64,000 nt of DNA from Romboutsia lituseburensis DSM 797 (GTDB taxonomy: Bacteria > Bacillota > Clostridia > Peptostreptococcales > Peptostreptococcaceae): contig NZ_FNGW01000008.1 of assembly GCF_900103615.1 (NCBI RefSeq), positions 2,678 to 66,677 of the forward strand, written 5' to 3'. The notes under the pieces are model-generated. The model made no database searches, was not told the origin of the DNA, and saw nothing but the letters and a program-made list of their open reading frames with translations. Both the position numbers and the translations under genes were made by a program. Shown piece after piece: positions 16,939 to 25,444 of this stretch (its first letter is position 1; every line of letters begins with the position of its first letter).

Positions 16939-18108
16939 ATGCGTTATAACTTTGATGCTGTAATTGACAGAACTAATAATTTTTCAGCTAAGTGGTCAGA
17001 AATGGATAAAAAATATGGTACGAATGACCTTTTACCAATGTGGGTAGCAGATATGGATTTTGAGACAGCACCATGCATAATAAATGCACTTAGAAATAGA
17101 TTAGAACAAGGGATTTATGGATATACAACTAGACCAGCATCTTACAATGAGTCGATTGCTAATTGGACTAAGAGAAGATATGGATGGGAGATTAAACCAG
17201 AGTGGTTAATATTTAGCCCAGGTGTAATTCCAACTATAAGTATATTAATAAAAGAAATGACTAAAGAAAACGATAAAATAATGATACAAGAGCCTGTTTA
17301 CAGCCCGTTTAATAGTGTTGTGAAACAAAATAAACGAGATCTTGTAATAAGCCCATTAGTTAAATTAGAAGATGGAAATTATGTAATGGATTATGAAGAT
17401 ATAGAATCGAAAATTAAAGATGTAAAAATGTTTATACTTTGTAACCCACACAATCCAGTAGGTAGAGTGTGGACTAAGGAAGAGTTAATAAAATTAGGTG
17501 ACATATGTATGAAACATAATGTATTAGTAATATCAGATGAAATACATAGTGACATAATACTTAAAAATCACAAGCATACTCCATTTGCTTCAATAAGTGA
17601 AGAGTTTGCACAAAATAGTATAACTTGTATGGCGCCAACAAAAACATTTAATATAGCAGGGCTTCAAATGTCTCAAGTTATATTACCAAATGAAAATCAC
17701 TACAAAATATTAGATGATGCTTTTATAAGATTAGATATAAGAAGAAATAATGCATTTAGTTTAGTTGCTACTCAAGCAGCTTATAACGAAGGTGAAGAAT
17801 GGTTAGAAGAGTATCTTGAATACTTAGAAGGAAATATAGATTTTACTATAAATTATATAAAAGAAAATATACCATCTCTTAAAGTTAGAAAACCAGAAGG
17901 AACTTATTTATTATGGGTAGACTTTAGTGAGACTGGATTAAGTGATGAGGAAGTAGCTAAAGCATTAGTTGAAAAAGGAAAAGTAGCTTTAAATAATGGT
18001 GATTCTTTTGGTATTGGTGGAAAAGGATATCAAAGAATAAATCTTGCCTGTCCAAGATCGATGGTTGAAGAGGGATTAAATAGAATAAAGAAAGCTATAA
18101 TGAGATAA
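16939..18108 (+). CDS. patB: PatB/MalY-type PLP-dependent C-S lyase (module 1)
   Basis: The 389-residue fold-type I aminotransferase-like protein begins with the MalY/PatB signature (DLLPMWVADMDFETAP). It carries the PLP lysine K235 in APTKTFNIAG, and NPHNPVGRVW and the C-terminal RINLACPRS arginine are present. Known enzymes split cystathionine or cysteine S-conjugates to a thiol, pyruvate and ammonia via 2-aminoacrylate. It follows a sigma-54 promoter, and an NhaC transporter gene follows it. It is about as long as, and strongly similar to, the protein at 46106-47305. The exact substrate is not known. GGAGG precedes the ATG. Confidence 0.9.
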   Translation: MRYNFDAVIDRTNNFSAKWSEMDKKYGTNDLLPMWVADMDFETAPCIINALRNRLEQGIYGYTTRPASYNESIANWTKRRYGWEIKPEWLIFSPGVIPTISILIKEMTKENDKIMIQEPVYSPFNSVVKQNKRDLVISPLVKLEDGNYVMDYEDIESKIKDVKMFILCNPHNPVGRVWTKEELIKLGDICMKHNVLVISDEIHSDIILKNHKHTPFASISEEFAQNSITCMAPTKTFNIAGLQMSQVILPNENHYKILDDAFIRLDIRRNNAFSLVATQAAYNEGEEWLEEYLEYLEGNIDFTINYIKENIPSLKVRKPEGTYLLWVDFSETGLSDEEVAKALVEKGKVALNNGDSFGIGGKGYQRINLACPRSMVEEGLNRIKKAIMR

Positions 18109-18229
18109 TTAATATGGGCTAGCTTAATTATCATTAGGCTAGTCTTGATATAGAGATTTTATATTTGCTTAAAATGATAACGTTATCTGGGGATTTGAAT
18201 AAAAAATCAAAAAAGGATGGAAATTTGAA

Positions 18230-19660
18230 ATGAGTATAAATATAGAAAAAAGAAAACCTACATTTAAGTTTGCAGCTTTAGTAATGATTGCAATTATATC
18301 TTTAACTACAGTTGGTATGGTTGTATTTAAGGCATCAATAACAGTAATGTTTTTGTTATCATGGTTGATAGTAGTTCCAGCAGCAATGAAACTAGGTTAT
18401 ACAAATAGTGAAATTGAAGATCTAGGATTTGAGGTAGGAAAGGGAGCTTTTCAATCTAATTTAATAGTACTTTCTGTTGGAGTATTGATTGCTGCATGGA
18501 TAGCAGCAGGTACAATTCCTACAATAGTTTATAGTGGACTTACAATAATAACTCCTAAGTATTTTTTAGTTACAACATTAATAGTATGTTCTTTAACTTC
18601 TATAGCTACAGGAACTTCTTGGGGTACTTTGGGAACTTCTGGTATAGCTTTAATGAGTATAGGTACTAGTATGGGAGTTCCAGCTGGATTAACAGCAGGT
18701 GCAATAATATCTGGTGCATTCTTTGGTGATAAGATTTCACCACTTTCAGATTCTACAAATTTATCAGCGGCAGTTTGTAAGACAGATGTTATAACTCATA
18801 TAAAACATATGACTTTATCAACAACGCCAGCTTATATAATTTGTGTTATTTTATATACAGTTATGGGATTCAAATATGCTAATAATACAATAGATTATAA
18901 TCAAATAAATCAAGTAATGGAAGTACTAAAAGCTAATTTTAATATAGGATTTGTAGCTGTGATTCCAATAATATTCTTATTTATATTATTATTATTACAA
19001 AAACCATCTATAGTTTCTATATTAGCTTCTGCAGTAGTAGGCGCAGTAATAGCATTTGTTCAAGAAGGAGCTGGTGTTGATAAATTATTAGATTATATGC
19101 TTAATGGTTTTTCTATAGAAACAGGTCTTACTTACACAGATCAATTATTAAATCGTGGTGGTATAATGAGTATGGCAGAAACTGTACTTTTAGTATTCGT
19201 AGTATTTGTAATAGCAGGTATATTACAAAAGACTGGGTTCTTAGAAGTATTACTAGAGCCTATGCTAAGTAAAATAGGAAAATCTAGAACTAAATTAATT
19301 GGAACTACATTTGTAGCTAGTTATCTTGCGAATGCATTTAGTTCTTCTATGATGTTTACTTCTGTATTTGTAGGTACTATAATGTCTCCATTATATAAAC
19401 AATTTAAGTTAAAACCAGAAAATTTGTCTAGAATAATACAAGATACAGCAACACTTGGAGCACCATTAATACCTTGGAATTCTAATGCAATATTCTGTAG
19501 TCAGACACTAGGTGTTAGTCCATTTGAGTTTATACCATATTGCTTCTTAAGTTGGATAACTCCAGTAGTAACATTTATATACGGTGTGACTGGATTTACA
19601 ATGACAACCTATACAGATGAAGAATTTGATATGATTGAACAACCAGAAGATGCTATATAA
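18230..19660 (+). CDS. nhaC: NhaC-family Na+/H+ antiporter-like transporter (module 1)
   Basis: The 476-residue polytopic protein has the NhaC features ATGTSWGTLGTSGIALMSIG, GAFFGDKISPLSDSTNLSA and a C-terminal LGAPLIPWNSNA. NhaC relatives exchange Na+ for H+ or for organic anions, e.g. malate/lactate. Its place after a C-S lyase gene, repeated in module 2, suggests that it moves the lyase substrate or product instead of acting in salt tolerance. AAAAAGGATGG lies somewhat far upstream of the ATG. A 10-bp hairpin (18118-18142) lies between patB and this gene and may tune expression. Confidence 0.85.
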   Translation: MSINIEKRKPTFKFAALVMIAIISLTTVGMVVFKASITVMFLLSWLIVVPAAMKLGYTNSEIEDLGFEVGKGAFQSNLIVLSVGVLIAAWIAAGTIPTIVYSGLTIITPKYFLVTTLIVCSLTSIATGTSWGTLGTSGIALMSIGTSMGVPAGLTAGAIISGAFFGDKISPLSDSTNLSAAVCKTDVITHIKHMTLSTTPAYIICVILYTVMGFKYANNTIDYNQINQVMEVLKANFNIGFVAVIPIIFLFILLLLQKPSIVSILASAVVGAVIAFVQEGAGVDKLLDYMLNGFSIETGLTYTDQLLNRGGIMSMAETVLLVFVVFVIAGILQKTGFLEVLLEPMLSKIGKSRTKLIGTTFVASYLANAFSSSMMFTSVFVGTIMSPLYKQFKLKPENLSRIIQDTATLGAPLIPWNSNAIFCSQTLGVSPFEFIPYCFLSWITPVVTFIYGVTGFTMTTYTDEEFDMIEQPEDAI

Positions 19661-19675
19661 TAAAGGAGCGAATAT

Positions 19676-19951
19676 ATGGAATTTCATTATTACTATGTAA
19701 TTCAAGATATTATAGGTGTACTTATGGCATTTGTAGGTATAAGGATGTTTATCCTAAGTATACAAATGATTTTATCTAAGAAAAAAATTGAAAATGCGGT
19801 ATCACTTTCCATTAGTTATGCCTTAATTGCAGCTTCAGGAATTAATTTATTATTTTATAATTTTGAACTAAAAACATGGATTAGAAGTATAGCTTTTATA
19901 ATTTTAAGTTTAGTAATCATAAAAATAGTTAGTATAAAAAATAAACAATAA
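19676..19951 (+). CDS. Small membrane protein of the patB-nhaC operon
   Basis: This 91-residue protein has three predicted membrane helices (about 8-32, 42-60, 66-85) and a positively charged tail (KNKQ). No domain is recognised. It starts 15 bases after nhaC, with AAGGAG as ribosome site, so it is co-transcribed. It could be an accessory subunit of the transporter. Module 2 has no counterpart next to its nhaC. Confidence 0.65.
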   Translation: MEFHYYYVIQDIIGVLMAFVGIRMFILSIQMILSKKKIENAVSLSISYALIAASGINLLFYNFELKTWIRSIAFIILSLVIIKIVSIKNKQ

Positions 19952-19999
19952 TCTATATGATTTGTAGCTAGGTTTCACAATATATTAAATCAATATTAA

Positions 20000-20033
20000 A
20001 ATCACCCTGATAGCTGTCAGGGTGATTTTTTAT
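20000..20033 (+). terminator. Terminator of the patB-nhaC operon
   Basis: AATCACCCTGA pairs with TCAGGGTGATT across a short TAGCTG loop, followed by a T run. Confidence 0.92.
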
Positions 20034-20129
20034 TTTATCTAAAAGGTCATAAAATAAAATCAAAACAAATACTATTTTGATATAAGTTTAAATTTAAATG
20101 AAATGATATTTCTTTAAAATAAAAATATA

Positions 20130-20158
20130 TTGAAATAAAATTTTAAACATGGTATTAT
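20130..20158 (+). promoter_or_regulatory. Candidate promoter of the MurNAc operon
   Basis: TTGAAA (20130-20135), a 17-bp spacer and TATTAT (20153-20158), 54 bases before murQ. Confidence 0.55.
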
Positions 20159-20170
20159 AAAAACATAAAA

Positions 20171-20184
20171 AGAAAACGTATTCT
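20171..20184 (+). promoter_or_regulatory. CRE-like site (CcpA) at the mur operon start
   Basis: AGAAAACGTATTCT matches 9 of the 12 defined positions of the CRE consensus TGWAANCGNTNWCA and lies just after the expected transcription start. That position fits carbon-catabolite repression of a sugar-recycling operon. It could also be a MurR operator, since it is a near-palindrome. Confidence 0.4.
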
Positions 20185-20211
20185 AAAAATAGAAAGTTTT
20201 GGAGGAATAAC

Positions 20212-21120
20212 ATGGATAGATTAAATTTAGGAAGTTTGACAACAGAAAGTAGAAACCAAAACACATTAGATATAGATAGAGTTTCTACGATAGAAATGGT
20301 AAAGAAAATGAATGATGAAGATAAAAAAGTAGCAGAGGCAGTAGAGCAGGAGATTCCTCATATAGCAAAGGCAATAGATGAAATAGTTTTAAGAATTAAA
20401 AAAGGTGGAAGATTAATTTATATAGGAGCAGGGACTTCAGGAAGACTTGGAATATTAGATGCATCAGAATGTCCCCCAACTTATGGAGTATCAGAAGAAT
20501 TAGTTCAAGGTATAATAGCTGGTGGGCAAGAAGCAATATTTAGAGCTAAAGAAGGAGCTGAAGACTCTAAAGAATTAGCAGTAGAAGATTTAAAATCAAA
20601 AGGCTTAAATGAAAATGATACAGTAGTAGGTCTAGCTGCATCGGGTAGAACACCATATGTTATAGGTGGTTTAGAATATGCTAATGAAATAGGGGCACTA
20701 ACAGTTTCTATAACATGTAATGCAAATTCGAGTGTAGCCAAAGAAGCTAATATAGCAATATCTCCAGTAGTTGGAGCTGAAGTTGTAACAGGTTCAACAA
20801 GATTAAAATCAGGAACAGCTCAAAAGTTAGTTTTAAATATGTTATCAACTGGAACTATGATAAAACTTGGTAAAGTTTATGGAAATCTAATGGTAGATGT
20901 TCAATCAACAAATGAAAAGTTAGTTGAAAGAGCTAAAAAAATAGTTTCTGAAGCAACTGGAGTAAATATAGAAGAGGCAGATAAATATTTAAAAGAAACA
21001 AACTCAGATGTTAAGTTAGCAATATTTATGATTTTATCAAATTTAAATAAAGATGATGCAAAAGAAAAGTTAGAAAAGCATGATGGATACATTGCAAATG
21101 CATTAAGTGATAAAAACTAA
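20212..21120 (+). CDS. murQ: N-acetylmuramic acid 6-phosphate etherase
   Basis: The 302-residue protein has the full SIS-domain pattern of Mur[21 protein letters not shown], then [24 protein letters not shown], and [12 protein letters not shown]. It splits the lactyl ether of MurNAc-6-phosphate to give GlcNAc-6-phosphate and D-lactate in the cytoplasm. It is the first gene of a recycling cluster that also holds the MurNAc PTS importer, a 6-phospho-muramidase and an RpiR regulator. TTGGAGG precedes the ATG. Confidence 0.95.
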   Translation: MDRLNLGSLTTESRNQNTLDIDRVSTIEMVKKMNDEDKKVAEAVEQEIPHIAKAIDEIVLRIKKGGRLIYIGAGTSGRLGILDASECPPTYGVSEELVQGIIAGGQEAIFRAKEGAEDSKELAVEDLKSKGLNENDTVVGLAASGRTPYVIGGLEYANEIGALTVSITCNANSSVAKEANIAISPVVGAEVVTGSTRLKSGTAQKLVLNMLSTGTMIKLGKVYGNLMVDVQSTNEKLVERAKKIVSEATGVNIEEADKYLKETNSDVKLAIFMILSNLNKDDAKEKLEKHDGYIANALSDKN

Positions 21121-21142
21121 TATTATGTAGGGGTGATTAAAA

Positions 21143-22504
21143 ATGTCAGATAAGCAAATTGCTCAAAAGCTAATAGAATTAGTTGGAGGGAAAGAAAACA
21201 TAATCTCTGCACAAAACTGTATGACTCGTTGCAGATTGGAACTTAAAGATTACTCAAAAGTAAAGGTAGATGAACTAAAAAAAGCAGAATCTGTTTTAGG
21301 TGTAGTACAGGCAGAAGGTCAACTTCAAGTTATATATGGACCTGGTAAAGTAAATAAAGTAACTACAGAAGTAAAAGCTTTATTAGGAAATAGCATAGCT
21401 TTAGGTGATGAAGCTATAAAAGCGACAAAAGAAAGATTAAACGCTAAAAATGATACAAAGGTAAAAAATGCACTAAAAAAATTAGGTTCAATATTTATAC
21501 CGTTAATACCACTATTTGTTTCTTGTGGTTTAGTCCTTGCAGTAAATAATATAGCTGGAGTATACTTTGGAGATGCATATAAGTTAACAACAGCAGCACA
21601 AATTATTGGTTTAATAGGAAATGGAGTATTTGCAATACTACCTGTATTAGTTGGGGTAAATGCAGCTAAAGAATTTGGTTCTCAAATGCCAATGATGGGT
21701 GGAGTTTTAGGTGGAATATTATCATCACAAGCACTTTCTGGTATTGTTTTATTTGGCAACGAATTAACACCTGGTAGAGGTGGTATAATATCAGTTATAT
21801 TAGTTGTACTACTTGCTTGCTTTATTGAAAAATCACTTAGAAAAGTTGTACCAGATGTACTAGATTTGTTTGTAACACCGCTTTTAACATTAACTATATC
21901 AGCATTAGTAGCATTACTTATACTTCAACCAGTAGGTGGATTTATATCTGACTCAATAGGTGTAATAGTAGCACAAACTGTAGCATCTGATAACATGATA
22001 GTATCTGTAATATCAGGAACAATATCAGGGGCATTATTCTTACCATTAGTTATGACAGGTATGCACCAAGCATTAACACCAATACATGCAGATTTAATAG
22101 CTAATGTAGGATATACTGTATTACTTCCAATACTTGCAACAGCAGGTATGGCACAAGTTGGTGCAACAATAGCAGTATATAGAAAAACAAAGAATGAAAG
22201 ATTAAAGAAAACAGCTAAAAATGGATTAGTACCAGGTTTCTTAGGTATAGGAGAACCTTTAATATATGGAGTAACATTACCTTTAGGAAAACCTTTCGTG
22301 GCAGCTTGTTTAGGAGCTGGTGTAGGTGGAGCTGTAATGGCATTTTTCAAAGTTGGAGCAGTAGCAATGGGTGTATCAGGATTGCCACTTGCATTGTTAA
22401 TAGCTGATGGAAAGATGTTAGTATTCTTAGCAGGTGTGTTAGCATCTTATGCGGCAGGATATTTATTTACTGAATTAATAGGATTTGATGATCCAGTAGA
22501 TTAA
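21143..22504 (+). CDS. murP: PTS EIIBC component, N-acetylmuramic acid type
   Basis: The 453-residue protein starts with an EIIB domain (about 1-80; phospho-accepting Cys26 in SAQNCMTRCR) and continues as a glucose-superfamily EIIC with about ten membrane spans (about 110-450; GIGEPLIYGVTLPLGKPF). No EIIA is fused, as in MurP proteins that borrow EIIA-Glc. Imported MurNAc, or the MurNAc-GlcNAc disaccharide, is phosphorylated on entry. It starts 22 bases after murQ. The substrate is deduced from the neighbours. Confidence 0.88.
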   Translation: MSDKQIAQKLIELVGGKENIISAQNCMTRCRLELKDYSKVKVDELKKAESVLGVVQAEGQLQVIYGPGKVNKVTTEVKALLGNSIALGDEAIKATKERLNAKNDTKVKNALKKLGSIFIPLIPLFVSCGLVLAVNNIAGVYFGDAYKLTTAAQIIGLIGNGVFAILPVLVGVNAAKEFGSQMPMMGGVLGGILSSQALSGIVLFGNELTPGRGGIISVILVVLLACFIEKSLRKVVPDVLDLFVTPLLTLTISALVALLILQPVGGFISDSIGVIVAQTVASDNMIVSVISGTISGALFLPLVMTGMHQALTPIHADLIANVGYTVLLPILATAGMAQVGATIAVYRKTKNERLKKTAKNGLVPGFLGIGEPLIYGVTLPLGKPFVAACLGAGVGGAVMAFFKVGAVAMGVSGLPLALLIADGKMLVFLAGVLASYAAGYLFTELIGFDDPVD

Positions 22505-22518
22505 ATTATAAAAACTAT

Positions 22519-22552
22519 AGGCTATCTTAAATGATTTTGAGATAGCCTTTTT
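22519..22552 (+). terminator. Internal terminator between murP and mupG
   Basis: AGGCTATCTT (22519-22528) pairs with GAGATAGCCT (22539-22548) with one G-U pair, followed by TTTT. It probably lowers readthrough into mupG-murR. Confidence 0.75.
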
Positions 22553-22610
22553 ATGTACAGTTAACTTTATATATATATTAAAAACTAATAATGCTATGGA
22601 GGATAATAAA

Positions 22611-23684
22611 ATGAGCTATGGATTTTCAGTATATTTTGGATTAGATAACACAAAGGAAGAAAATATAAATTTATTAAAAGACGCACACAAATTAGGATTT
22701 ACAAGAATATTTACATCACTTCATATACCAGAAGCTAATTATGAGGTGTTAAAAGTAGAAGTAAGAGAGTTTTTTGCATTAGCTAAAGAGTATAATATGG
22801 ATATAATAAGTGACATATCACCTAACACTTTTAAATTTTTAGACTTGGAAAATATGGATTTAAAAGGTTTGAAAAATATGGGTGTAAAAACAATAAGAAT
22901 AGATTTTGGATACACTGAAGAAGAAATATCTATAATGAGTAAAAATGAACATGGAATAAAAATACAATTAAATGCATCTACAATTACAAAAGAATTTTTT
23001 GAAACGTTAGATGAGTTTTCGCCAAACTATGAAAATATAGATGCATTGCATAATTTTTATCCTAGAGTTGAAACTGGTATATCAGAAGAATGCATGGTAA
23101 GAAAAAATGAGATACTTAAAGAACGTGGTATCAAAGTGTGTGCTTTTGTACAATCAAATAATAGAAAAAGAAGCCCAATGAAAGATGGATTGCCTACATT
23201 AGAAGATCATAGAAATATAGATGTGAAAAAAGCTTCTAATCATTTATTTGCAATAGGAAATGATTGCGTATTTATAGGGGATTCTTTACCAAGTAAACAA
23301 GAATTAATAGATCTTTCATCTTTAGATAAAGACTGTGTAGAGCTTAGAATAAATTTAAAAACAGATGATGATATTTGTACAAAATTATTAGAAAATAAAT
23401 ATTCATCAAGAACCGATTCTGCACGAGATGCTATAAGGGCAAGTGAAAGTAGGCTACTTTTGGAAAATAATAAAATAAAAAGTTATAATACTGTAGATAA
23501 AAAATATGGGGATGTAACTATTGATAATGAAGGATATTTAAGATATATGGGGGAGCTTCAAATATTATTAACAAACCAACAAAAAGATGAAAGAACAAAT
23601 GTAGTAGCATCTGTTTTACAAGAAGACTTTTATCTATTAAAATATATAGTTGAAGGCAAAAAGTTTTGCTTTAATAAGATTTAA
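22611..23684 (+). CDS. mupG: 6-phospho-N-acetylmuramidase of the MupG (DUF871) family
   Basis: The 357-residue protein belongs to the DUF871 TIM-barrel family: YGFSVYFGLDNTKEENI at the start, FTRIFTSLHIPE, an N-T-F-K region, and a cyclophilin-like C-terminal part. S. aureus MupG splits imported MurNAc-6P-GlcNAc into MurNAc-6P and GlcNAc, the step before MurQ. ATG 22611 follows GGAGG (22598-22602); the ATG at 22596 overlaps that ribosome site and is rejected. Its presence suggests that the disaccharide is the sugar imported by the PTS protein. Confidence 0.85.
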   Translation: MSYGFSVYFGLDNTKEENINLLKDAHKLGFTRIFTSLHIPEANYEVLKVEVREFFALAKEYNMDIISDISPNTFKFLDLENMDLKGLKNMGVKTIRIDFGYTEEEISIMSKNEHGIKIQLNASTITKEFFETLDEFSPNYENIDALHNFYPRVETGISEECMVRKNEILKERGIKVCAFVQSNNRKRSPMKDGLPTLEDHRNIDVKKASNHLFAIGNDCVFIGDSLPSKQELIDLSSLDKDCVELRINLKTDDDICTKLLENKYSSRTDSARDAIRASESRLLLENNKIKSYNTVDKKYGDVTIDNEGYLRYMGELQILLTNQQKDERTNVVASVLQEDFYLLKYIVEGKKFCFNKI

Positions 23685-23720
23685 TCATATTTGATTATAG
23701 ATTGTTTGGGAAGTGATAAA

Positions 23721-24566
23721 ATGAATGTATTAGAATATATAAAACAAAATTATAGTGATTTTACAGATAGAGAAAAGCTTATAGCTGAATATTTTCTTTG
23801 TAATGATGAAAGCATAATAAATATGTCAGCAAAAGAAATAGGAGAATTAACTAGTACCTCTGCGGCTACTGTTGTAAGATTTTCAAAAAAACTAGGGTTT
23901 TCGAGCTTAAATGAAATGAAATTAGGATTAACTATAAGCTCTAATAAACAAGAAAAAAGTAGTAGTTTTAAATATTTAGATAAAGAACTGAAAACTAAAG
24001 ACGTTATTTATGGAGTAAAAGATTCTATAGATAATGTTATGAATAAAACTGTAAAATTAGTTAATGAAAAAGACTTAGAAAAAGCAATTGAATTATTATT
24101 AAATGCTAAAAATATATACATTTATAGTGTAGGGGTATCAGGATTAGTAGGACTTGATTTCTACTATAAGTTAAGCAGAATAAACAAAAGATGTATAATA
24201 CATTCTGACACTCATCTTCAAATAACATCATCGGTACTTATGGAAGAAGGGGATGTAGCTGTAGCTATATCTTATTCAGGAAGTACAAATGAAGTTATAA
24301 AATGTGTCGAGAATGCTAATAAAAACAATATACCTGTAATATCTATAACTAAAGCAAGTATTAATAATGAGCTAGAAAATTTATCAGATATAACTCTTAA
24401 AGTTCCTTTTGTTGAAAAATCATTAAGAGAAGGTGCTATGAGTTCAAGAATATCTCAATTAGCTATAATAGATATGCTATTTATAGGTATGGCAAAAAAT
24501 AATCTTGAAGAAGTAGAGCAAAAACTTATATTAACGAGAAATGCAGTAAAAGATTTAAAAAAATAA
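23721..24566 (+). CDS. murR: RpiR-family regulator of the MurNAc operon (MurR-like)
   Basis: The 281-residue protein has an N-terminal RpiR helix-turn-helix (about 1-78; ISAKEIGEL-like segment, then SAATVVRFSKKLGFSS) and a C-terminal SIS sugar-phosphate-binding domain (about 105-240; VGVSGLVGLDFYYKL, ISYSGSTNEVI). MurR proteins repress mur genes and are released by MurNAc-6-phosphate. ATG 23721 is preferred to TTG 23691, because it follows GGGAAG and starts at the family's usual N-terminus. It is the last gene of the cluster. Confidence 0.85.
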   Translation: MNVLEYIKQNYSDFTDREKLIAEYFLCNDESIINMSAKEIGELTSTSAATVVRFSKKLGFSSLNEMKLGLTISSNKQEKSSSFKYLDKELKTKDVIYGVKDSIDNVMNKTVKLVNEKDLEKAIELLLNAKNIYIYSVGVSGLVGLDFYYKLSRINKRCIIHSDTHLQITSSVLMEEGDVAVAISYSGSTNEVIKCVENANKNNIPVISITKASINNELENLSDITLKVPFVEKSLREGAMSSRISQLAIIDMLFIGMAKNNLEEVEQKLILTRNAVKDLKK

Positions 24567-24638
24567 TTTAGATTATAAATTTAAATATATAATAGTGAGA
24601 ATGATTTTTGAAAATTGTACTTATTATTTAATCTAATG

Positions 24639-24670
24639 AAAAACATATTGATATATCAATATGTTTTTTT
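24639..24670 (+). terminator. Terminator of the mur cluster (recurrent type)
   Basis: AAAAACATATTGATA (24639-24653) pairs perfectly with 24654-24668, followed by T7. It is a variant of the ACACATTGAT stems at 10636, 13304 and 53625. Confidence 0.9.
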
Positions 24671-24692
24671 ATTATTTATATTATATAAGTCA

Positions 24693-24711
24693 TTAACATT
24701 GGATAAACATT
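24693..24711 (+). promoter_or_regulatory. Candidate response-regulator box upstream of the two-component operon
   Basis: TTAACATT and TAAACATT are direct repeats 11 bp apart, the spacing used by OmpR/PhoB-type regulators. A similar TTAAC pair with the same 11-bp step precedes the ABC permease gene. Confidence 0.45.
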
Positions 24712-24772
24712 AAATATGATAAAATACAATGATTTAAAAATTTAGAAGTACTGATTTATAAGGAGAAGCAAA

Positions 24773-25444
24773 ATGAGATTATTAGTTATAGAAGATAATA
24801 TAGAATTAGCTAATTCAATGAAAAAAGGATTAGAAAATATGAATTTTAAAGTAGATGTTTCTAATACAGGTGAAGATGGTGAAGAAAAAGCAAGTGTCAA
24901 TGAATATGATGTTATACTTTTAGATTTAAATCTTCCAGATATCGATGGAATTGAAGTTCTAAAGTGTTTACGAAAAAGATCAGTAAATATCCCAATAATT
25001 ATAATAACAGCAAGAGACGATGTATCCGACTTAGCTATAGGATTAGATAATGGAGCAGATGATTATATAACTAAACCATTTCAATTATTAGAAGTTAGAG
25101 CTAGAATTCATGCAGTAATAAGACGATTTCATGGACGAACAAATCCAATTATAAATATTGGAAAATTAAAACTTAATCCTATAAATCGTACTGTATATAT
25201 AGATGATAAAGAAGTAGTCCTTGCAATAAAGGAGTTTGATATATTAGAGTACATATGCTATAAACATCCAGCCGTTGTTTCTAGCGAGGAAATTGTAGAA
25301 CATGTATATGATGAAAATTTTGATCCATTTTCATCAGTACTAAGGGTACATATATCAAGATTAAAAAATAAGCTAAGAAATGTACAGGGAGAAGAGATTT
25401 TAATTAATATTAGAGGGAAAGGATACTTTTTATGCGTAGAGTAA
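24773..25444 (+). CDS. OmpR-family response regulator
   Basis: The 223-residue protein has a receiver domain (about 1-115), with acidic pocket VIEDN, phospho-acceptor Asp51 in ILLDLNLPDIDG, and the T-A-R/K-P-F residues IITARDD and YITKPF. A winged-helix DNA-binding domain follows (about 125-220; FSSVLRVHISRLKNKLR). It overlaps the sensor kinase gene by 13 bases, and an ABC exporter follows. This layout is typical of systems sensing antimicrobial peptides or envelope stress. AAGGAGAAG is the ribosome site. Confidence 0.92.
   Translation: MRLLVIEDNIELANSMKKGLENMNFKVDVSNTGEDGEEKASVNEYDVILLDLNLPDIDGIEVLKCLRKRSVNIPIIIITARDDVSDLAIGLDNGADDYITKPFQLLEVRARIHAVIRRFHGRTNPIINIGKLKLNPINRTVYIDDKEVVLAIKEFDILEYICYKHPAVVSSEEIVEHVYDENFDPFSSVLRVHISRLKNKLRNVQGEEILINIRGKGYFLCVE

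Noticed and set aside
18230-18290. Separate sigma-54 promoter for nhaC of module 1
   Set aside because: No GG-N10-GC element was found in the 18109-18229 gap; the gene is best read as part of the patB transcript.
21925-22350. 141-residue minus-strand ORF inside murP
   Set aside because: Antisense frame of the EIIC domain; Pro/Ala-rich composition is the mirror of the membrane helices.
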